The notes beneath the pieces were generated by a model. The model did not search any database. It was not told where the DNA came from and was given only the letters and a program-made list of their open reading frames with translations. Shown here piece after piece: positions 59,735-64,000 of a stretch of DNA of 64,000 bases. The DNA is from Hyphomicrobiales bacterium (lineage in GTDB: Bacteria; Pseudomonadota; Alphaproteobacteria; Rhizobiales; Beijerinckiaceae), in contig CAKNFP010000002.1 of NCBI GenBank assembly GCA_930633525.1, positions 868,001 to 932,000 of the forward strand, written 5' to 3'. Both the position numbers and the translations under genes were made by a program. The stretch's first letter is position 1; every line of letters begins with the position of its first letter.

Positions 59735-60660
59735 TGTTCCACTCCTCGTAGACTTATGCTTGGATCAAGCCAGGCATAGGTGATATCCACGAGCAAGTTG
59801 ACCACCACGAATACGATGGCGAGCAGCATCACCGCGCCCTGTACGACGGGATAGTCCCGATCCGTGATGGCCTGCACGATAAGTCGCCCGACGCCCGGCC
59901 AAGCGAAAACGGTCTCTATAATGACCGCGCCGCCGAGCAGGTGCCCGAATTCAATGCCAATCATCGTGACAAGAGGAATCATAGCATTCTTGAGCGCATG
60001 CCGGCCAACGACGGCATATTCCGGCAGGCCTTTGGCATGCGCAGTCCGCACATAGTCCTGGTTGAGAACATCGAGAAGCGTCGAACGCGTGAGGCGTGCA
60101 AAGAGGGCGACCATAGAAATGCCAAGCGCGGCGGCGGGCATGATGATCTGCAAGAAGCTGCCCCGGCCGGAGGTCGGTAACCAGCCCAATTGCACGGAGA
60201 ACCACATTATCATCATGATGCCGAGCCAAAAATGCGGCATCGACAGGCCGAACAATGCGACGACCATGCTGGCAGTGTCGAGGATCGTGCCGCGCTTCAG
60301 GGCTGAGAGGATGCCGATGGGAACTGCAACCACCAGTGCGAAAAGCATGGAAAAAAGGGCGAGCTCGACTGTGGCCGGCAATCTCTCAAGGATAAGATCG
60401 ATGACGGGCTCCTTCAAAAACAGGGACCGTCCCAGATCGCCCTGTAGAGCATTACCGATAAAGCTCAGGTACTGAAAGACGATAGGTTCGTCGAGGCCGA
60501 GTTTATGGCGTAGCTCCAGGATCTGTTGCTCGGCTGCATCCTGTGGCAGCATCAATCCGGCGGGATCGCCCGACAGTTGCATGAACACGAAGCTGACAAT
60601 CGATATTCCGATGATCACCAGCACCGTGTGGCTCAGCCGTTTCACAATATAAGAAAGCAT
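59731..60660 (-). CDS. Dipeptide-type ABC transporter permease (DppB-like)
   Basis: A 309-residue permease opening MLSYIVKRLSHTVLVIIGIS, typical of DppB/OppB proteins, with LSGDPAGLMLPQDA and LGLDEPIVFQYLSF in the periplasmic loop. The coupling loop reads LNQDYVRTAHAKGLPEYAVV (around 195-215). Six membrane segments. It is 133 bases downstream of the binding-protein gene. No DppD or DppF ATPase gene follows or precedes in the window. Confidence 0.94.
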   Translation of the reverse strand: MLSYIVKRLSHTVLVIIGISIVSFVFMQLSGDPAGLMLPQDAAEQQILELRHKLGLDEPIVFQYLSFIGNALQGDLGRSLFLKEPVIDLILERLPATVELALFSMLFALVVAVPIGILSALKRGTILDTASMVVALFGLSMPHFWLGIMMIMWFSVQLGWLPTSGRGSFLQIIMPAAALGISMVALFARLTRSTLLDVLNQDYVRTAHAKGLPEYAVVGRHALKNAMIPLVTMIGIEFGHLLGGAVIIETVFAWPGVGRLIVQAITDRDYPVVQGAVMLLAIVFVVVNLLVDITYAWLDPSISLRGVEQ

Positions 60661-60792
60661 GAAACCTGCTCTTGAAGAGAATGGAAACCGCTGGTCGGCT
60701 GCACGGGACCTCGATCGATCAAACCAGCCGTCTTAGGGAGGCGATTACAGCGGTTCATCGCATGCGATCGCCTCCGCTCTAGCACGTCTCGA

Positions 60793-62298
60793 TCACCCCT
60801 TCTTTGGTGACGCATAGCGCATGAACAGGAAGCCGTCCCGCCTTCCCTGGTAGTCGACGTTCGGCGACACACCATAAGTGACCGGGATTACGTAAAGGTA
60901 GACCCAAGGAGCTTCCTTGGACAGCCTGCGGTCGAATTCCTGGTAGATCTTCTCGCGCTCGCCGCGATCAAGCGTGGAACGACCTTTATCGAGGAGAGTG
61001 TTAGTTTCCGCGTTCTTATAGTAATAGTCACGGCTGTTAGAATGAAACAATGTATAGGCGTACCGATCCGGCTCCGGATTATCATCCCACCAGTACATAT
61101 ACATGTCTTGCTTGCGGCCGCGATACTGCTCCACCATGACGGCACGGTCGAGAGGCTTGAGCGCAACCTTGATGCCAATCTTGGCGAGATCGGCTGCGAT
61201 AGCCTGCGTCTCCTCCCGAATCTGAACCATATCTGTTGGATAGCTGAGGGTCGTGGAAAAGCCCTCCGGATAGCCGGCTTCGGCGAGCAGTGCCTTGGCC
61301 TTTTCCGGATCGTAGGGATAAGGCTTCAAGCTGAGGTCTGCTCCGAATGTGCGGGGACTCAGCGGCCCAGCGGTGAGAATGCCCTTGCCAGCGAACAACG
61401 CCTTATTGATCAGTTCGCGGTTGATGCCGTAGTTGAGCGCCTGCCGCACGCGCGGATCATTGAATGGCTTCTCGTAGGTATTGAGACCGACATAATTCAT
61501 GATGCCCATGCTGTCGGTGAGCCGTCCACGGCCCGATTTCTCGATGACGTTCTGGCTGTTGCGGGAGACGCCTTCGATCAGGCCGACCTCACCGGTCAAC
61601 AGCGCGGCCACGCGTGCACTCTCTTCCGGAATGGTGCGGAAAATCACCCGGTCATAGGCCGGTTTGCCTGCCCAGTGCCCGTCGAAAGCCTTGAGCACGA
61701 TATCGCCGCCGCGATCCCACTTCTCGAAGACATACGGGCCGGCTCCGATCGGGCGGCGGTTGAACATGTCGGGATCTGTAGCTGCAGCCGCTTTCGGCGG
61801 CACGATTGCCAAATAGATCGACATCAGGTGCAGAATTGGCGCGAAAGGCTCCGCCGTCACGAACTCGATAGTCAGAGGATCGATGACCCGAACTCCGGTG
61901 ATTTGCTTCATCCGGGCTGCATGTGGCGAGGCAATGGCAGGATTTTGCAGCCGCTCCAGCGAGAATTTGACGGCTTCTGCGTCGACAGGCTCGCCATTGT
62001 GGAACTTCAGCCCCGGCCTTAGCTTCACCCGAAGAGTGGTCTCATTCGTGAATTCCCAGCTTTCTGCCAGGCCCGGTCCGACGCCGCCGTCGTCGAGCGG
62101 ATCAAAAAGGCGATCCTGGATGTTGAATGCGACGTTCAGCGAGTGCTGGAGATTGTTACGGGCCACATCCAGGCCGACAGGTTCCGCCGACTGCGCTACG
62201 ATGACCTGGCTCTCTTGCGCCCGTGACCTGTCCGGGGCGCCCATCGCGACCATAAATGCGAGCGCCCCGGCGCCCACCCATTTCATTAATGTTCGCAT
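60793..62298 (-). CDS. Dipeptide-type ABC transporter substrate-binding protein (family 5)
   Basis: A 501-residue periplasmic binding protein. AGGAGAAACTGA precedes the ATG at 62298. A signal peptide runs to about residue 26 (GAGALAFMVAMGAPDRSRA). Family 5 hallmarks: LAESWEFTNETTLRVKLRPGLKFHNGEPVDAEAVKFSLER (three consecutive motifs), DPLTIEFVTAEPFAP, GAGPYVFEKWDRG and RVRQALNYGINRELINKALFAGKG in two parts. Family 5 proteins bind di- or oligopeptides, nickel, heme or opines. The peptide ligand is uncertain because the operon contains an MmgE/PrpD gene instead of peptidases. Confidence 0.93.
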   Translation of the reverse strand: MRTLMKWVGAGALAFMVAMGAPDRSRAQESQVIVAQSAEPVGLDVARNNLQHSLNVAFNIQDRLFDPLDDGGVGPGLAESWEFTNETTLRVKLRPGLKFHNGEPVDAEAVKFSLERLQNPAIASPHAARMKQITGVRVIDPLTIEFVTAEPFAPILHLMSIYLAIVPPKAAAATDPDMFNRRPIGAGPYVFEKWDRGGDIVLKAFDGHWAGKPAYDRVIFRTIPEESARVAALLTGEVGLIEGVSRNSQNVIEKSGRGRLTDSMGIMNYVGLNTYEKPFNDPRVRQALNYGINRELINKALFAGKGILTAGPLSPRTFGADLSLKPYPYDPEKAKALLAEAGYPEGFSTTLSYPTDMVQIREETQAIAADLAKIGIKVALKPLDRAVMVEQYRGRKQDMYMYWWDDNPEPDRYAYTLFHSNSRDYYYKNAETNTLLDKGRSTLDRGEREKIYQEFDRRLSKEAPWVYLYVIPVTYGVSPNVDYQGRRDGFLFMRYASPKKG

Positions 62299-62918
62299 TC
62301 AGTTTCTCCTCTGATTTGTGGCGGCTTTTGTCTAAACGGCCGCTTTGTATGGCTTTTGATGAACTCACAGTGTCCGCTGCATAAAAAGGCGGCGGAAAGC
62401 TATCTCCGTAAACTATCTCCGTCGGGCCTTGGCTTGGGCGTGCAAGCGACGCGGAAATATTCATAAGCTGAACGAAAGTTGTACTTTGACGTGGAGCGAT
62501 CGCAACGTTGCTTTACTCGGGACAAGGGCCGCAAGGTTCTCGACGGAAACTTTCCCGGTCTGCAATCGGACTGCCGTTACAACGGTTCTATCGAGCGATC
62601 TGTAATTGGATGCGAGCAACGCAAACGCCTTCGCCATGATGAATGGCTCCTCTCGGTCCTATCAGATTCTGGTTATCAGTTATGTGGGCGCATAACGTAC
62701 ATGCGTTCGCTTACCGCACAAATAAACGCGATAAATTCTCCGTGTCAATACGGCCGTCAGCTCGAGCGCGTCAGGAGAAGAAACTGCACATGGGGAGAGG
62801 CAGGGATCTGCGGTCGCAGGCGGCCCCCCGGTCCGGCCGAATCGTTATACGGCGCACGCGATCCTCTGCTCGCAATGTCGTCGGGAGCAGCAAAAAAGGT
62901 TTCGCGGAGAGTGAACGT
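62299..62918. other. Long intergenic region between the Dpp operon and the IclR gene
   Basis: About 620 bases with no supported gene. Two copies of CTATCTCCGT stand 13 bases apart (62400-62409 and 62413-62422), and the sequence CGCATAACGTAC (62689-62700) recurs with one change upstream of the hydantoinase-type gene. AT-rich stretches around 62640-62740 are promoter-like. A longer frame reading rightward from 62479 looks non-coding because it is rich in Arg and Cys and has no family pattern. Confidence 0.45.
62689..62700. promoter_or_regulatory. Shared motif, possible IclR-regulator site (copy 1)
   Basis: CGCATAACGTAC, one base different from CGCATAGCGTAC at 63881-63892. Both lie in non-coding DNA flanking the IclR gene, the usual place for its operators. 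It is about 390 bases from the Dpp-type binding-protein start. Confidence 0.4.
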
Positions 62919-63704
62919 TCAGAAGTTGCCGATGGCGCGTTCGGTGTCGCGAGCGGCGCCGCGCAAAATCGGGAGAACGGTGTAGAGCAGTGCCTCGGAC
63001 GAGATGCGTCCGGCATGGGCGCCCACGGCCATCGCCGCAATCACCTTGTTGCGGCGATCATGGATCGGAACCGCGATTGAACGCATGCCCCGCTCGAATT
63101 CCTCGTCCACGATCGCGTAGCCGTGGAGGCGGACGTCTTCGAGACGTTCCATGAAGGCTGTTTTGTCGTTCGGTATGCCATTCGCATCCTTCAGGGCCTG
63201 CAGATCCCAGAGTGAGCCAAGCGATTCGTCCGTCAACTCGGCCAGCAGCACCTGCCCGAGCGCGCTGGGAAAACTAGGCAAGCGCATGCCAACCGCGATT
63301 GTTTCCGCCATAATGCGATCTGTGGAGACGCGTGCCACGCACACCACTTCGCCCCCGTCGAGGACGCCGAGCGAACAGCCTTCGCCAACCTGGCGCGAGA
63401 CATCCTTCATGTAGGCTTCCGCCACGTCGGCGATTCCGAAGGACGACAAATAAGCATAGCCGAGGCCCAGGACGCCAGGCGACAGCTCGAACAGCCGCCC
63501 ATCCGTCCGCGCATAGCCAGTGGCGACGAGCGTGTGGAGAAGCCGGCGCGAGGTAGCGCGCGTCAGGCCAGTGCGACGCGAAACGTCGCTCAACGTCATG
63601 TGCGAGTGGTTGCGATCGAAAGCACGAATGACCGCGAGCCCTTTTTCAAGGGAATAGACGAAATCCCTTCGCCCTTGCGGTTTGCCTTCAAGATCGTCTT
63701 CCAA
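62919..63704 (-). CDS. IclR family transcriptional regulator
   Basis: A 261-residue regulator. The winged helix-turn-helix (about 20-80) reads FVYSLEKGLAVIRAFDRNHSHMTLSDVSRRTGLTRATSRRLLHTL in consecutive motifs, very like PcaR/PobR-type IclR proteins. The ligand-binding domain (about 90-255) has SLGVLDGGEVVCVARVSTDR, MRLPSFPSALGQVLLA and VDEEFERGMRSIAVPIHD. IclR proteins often sense aromatic or carboxylic acids. It is transcribed away from the hydantoinase-type gene at the right edge and toward the Dpp-type operon, and probably controls one or both. Confidence 0.92.
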   Translation of the reverse strand: MEDDLEGKPQGRRDFVYSLEKGLAVIRAFDRNHSHMTLSDVSRRTGLTRATSRRLLHTLVATGYARTDGRLFELSPGVLGLGYAYLSSFGIADVAEAYMKDVSRQVGEGCSLGVLDGGEVVCVARVSTDRIMAETIAVGMRLPSFPSALGQVLLAELTDESLGSLWDLQALKDANGIPNDKTAFMERLEDVRLHGYAIVDEEFERGMRSIAVPIHDRRNKVIAAMAVGAHAGRISSEALLYTVLPILRGAARDTERAIGNF

Positions 63705-63951
63705 ACACCCGGCTCCTCAAAATCCAAACAAAACAAGGCGCTTACGCGCCATAGCCAATGCTTGCGGAACATAGTCCGACGCCACGCCCTGTCAATATGA
63801 GGCCCTAATATCGGCGGCGGAGGCTCTTGACTTTCGAGAACGGCCAAATATTAGCTATGTGCGTCTTGCGTACACAGGTTCGCATAGCGTACTAATGTAG
63901 AAGCAGCCTTGACGCTGGCCAGACGGGTTCATTTTTCCAGAGGGCATCTCC
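63705..63951. promoter_or_regulatory. Divergent promoter region between IclR and hydantoinase-type genes
   Basis: About 247 bases of non-coding DNA. CGCATAGCGTAC (63881-63892) lies about 60 bases before the right-hand start, and a second GCGTAC occurs 18 bases upstream of it (63868-63873). These make good candidates for the regulator's binding region. No gene is supported here. Confidence 0.45.
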
Positions 63952-64000
63952 ATGACGCTTCATATCGGGGTCGATACGGGCGGCACCCATACCGATATCG
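63952..64000 (+). CDS. Hydantoinase/oxoprolinase family protein, N-terminus only
   Basis: Only 16 codons fall inside the window. They read MTLHIGVDTGGTHTDI, matching the ATP-binding phosphate loop (G-x-D-x-G-G-T) of HyuA/oxoprolinase/acetone carboxylase proteins, where T-F-T-D is usual and T-H-T-D is seen here. The enzyme class opens cyclic amides using ATP. It is divergent from the IclR gene, probably under its control; the neighbouring subunit (HyuB) should follow outside the window. Confidence 0.75.
   Translation, partial: MTLHIGVDTGGTHTDI

Noticed and set aside
62479..62985. A 168-codon plus-strand frame between the Dpp operon and IclR
   Set aside because: Arg/Cys-rich, no ribosome site, and its last part runs antisense into the IclR gene; treated as non-coding.
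1..64000. CRISPR arrays, rRNA genes, toxin-antitoxin pairs or known phage-defence operons
   Set aside because: No regularly spaced repeats, no rRNA-like sequence, and no gene with nuclease, helicase or defence-domain patterns other than the TnpB remnant.

Overview
This is a GC-rich chromosomal window, densely coding and almost devoid of RNA genes. It reads like a free-living alphaproteobacterium, most likely Hyphomicrobiales (rhizobial or Bosea/Chelatococcus-like). The reasons are the high GC, the tripartite tricarboxylate transporters with Bug-type binding proteins, the beta-keto acid cleavage enzyme, the YqiJ/YqiK pair and many ABC uptake systems. I cannot name the species from sequence alone. 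The region is almost entirely catabolic accessory genome: seven apparently intact uptake systems (six solute-binding-protein systems and one MFS carrier) and one decayed TRAP system, each beside a small set of degradative enzymes and often its own regulator.

Layout. (1) 1-6634, plus strand: end of a sugar isomerase, GH31 glycosidase, a three-gene sugar ABC importer without ATPase, and an enolase-superfamily dehydratase. A RidA gene follows on the minus strand. (2) 7419-13479, plus: creatininase-like amidohydrolase, FAD-linked oxidase, ferredoxin-reductase-type flavoprotein, cytosine-deaminase-like amidohydrolase and a nitrilase-fold protein whose catalytic cysteine position is glycine. (3) 13615-16548, minus: a 977-residue autotransporter. 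(4) 16905-30154, plus: GntR regulator with an upstream palindrome, CoA-transferase, enoyl-CoA hydratase, a NitT/TauT-type ABC importer with a cupin and a small membrane-anchored protein, MFS carrier, lactonase-type amidohydrolase, SDR, Dabb protein, 2-hydroxyacid dehydrogenase and a large FAH-family protein. (5) 30335-33914, plus: a long perfect hairpin, a TnpB N-terminal remnant reading in frame into a PspA-like gene, then YqiJ and the flotillin YqiK, a membrane-maintenance set.

(6) 34210-54779 looks like one regulon. A LacI-family gene at 49374 sits among six 12-base operator-like palindromes (TGAAACGGTTCA type) placed in the promoter regions of two tripartite tricarboxylate transporter operons, a branched-chain-amino-acid-type ABC operon that runs toward a dihydroxyacetone-kinase-like gene and a glutathione transferase, an operon of FAH-family, BKACE, MBL-fold and alpha/beta-hydrolase-fold genes, and a divergent second alpha/beta-hydrolase-fold gene. 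Both alpha/beta-fold proteins carry alanine where the nucleophilic serine is expected.

(7) 54780-57411 is a scar: frameshifted TRAP permease remnants, a frameshifted P4-type integrase and an orphan fragment. (8) 57412-64000: a dipeptide-type ABC operon without ATPase genes ending in an MmgE/PrpD gene, an IclR regulator, and the start of a hydantoinase-type gene at the window edge. The most unusual items are the six-site LacI regulon with its two serine-less alpha/beta-fold proteins, the TnpB-remnant/PspA reading frame, the cysteine-less nitrilase with a basic N-terminal peptide, and the membrane-anchored I9-like protein beside the NitT-type transporter.
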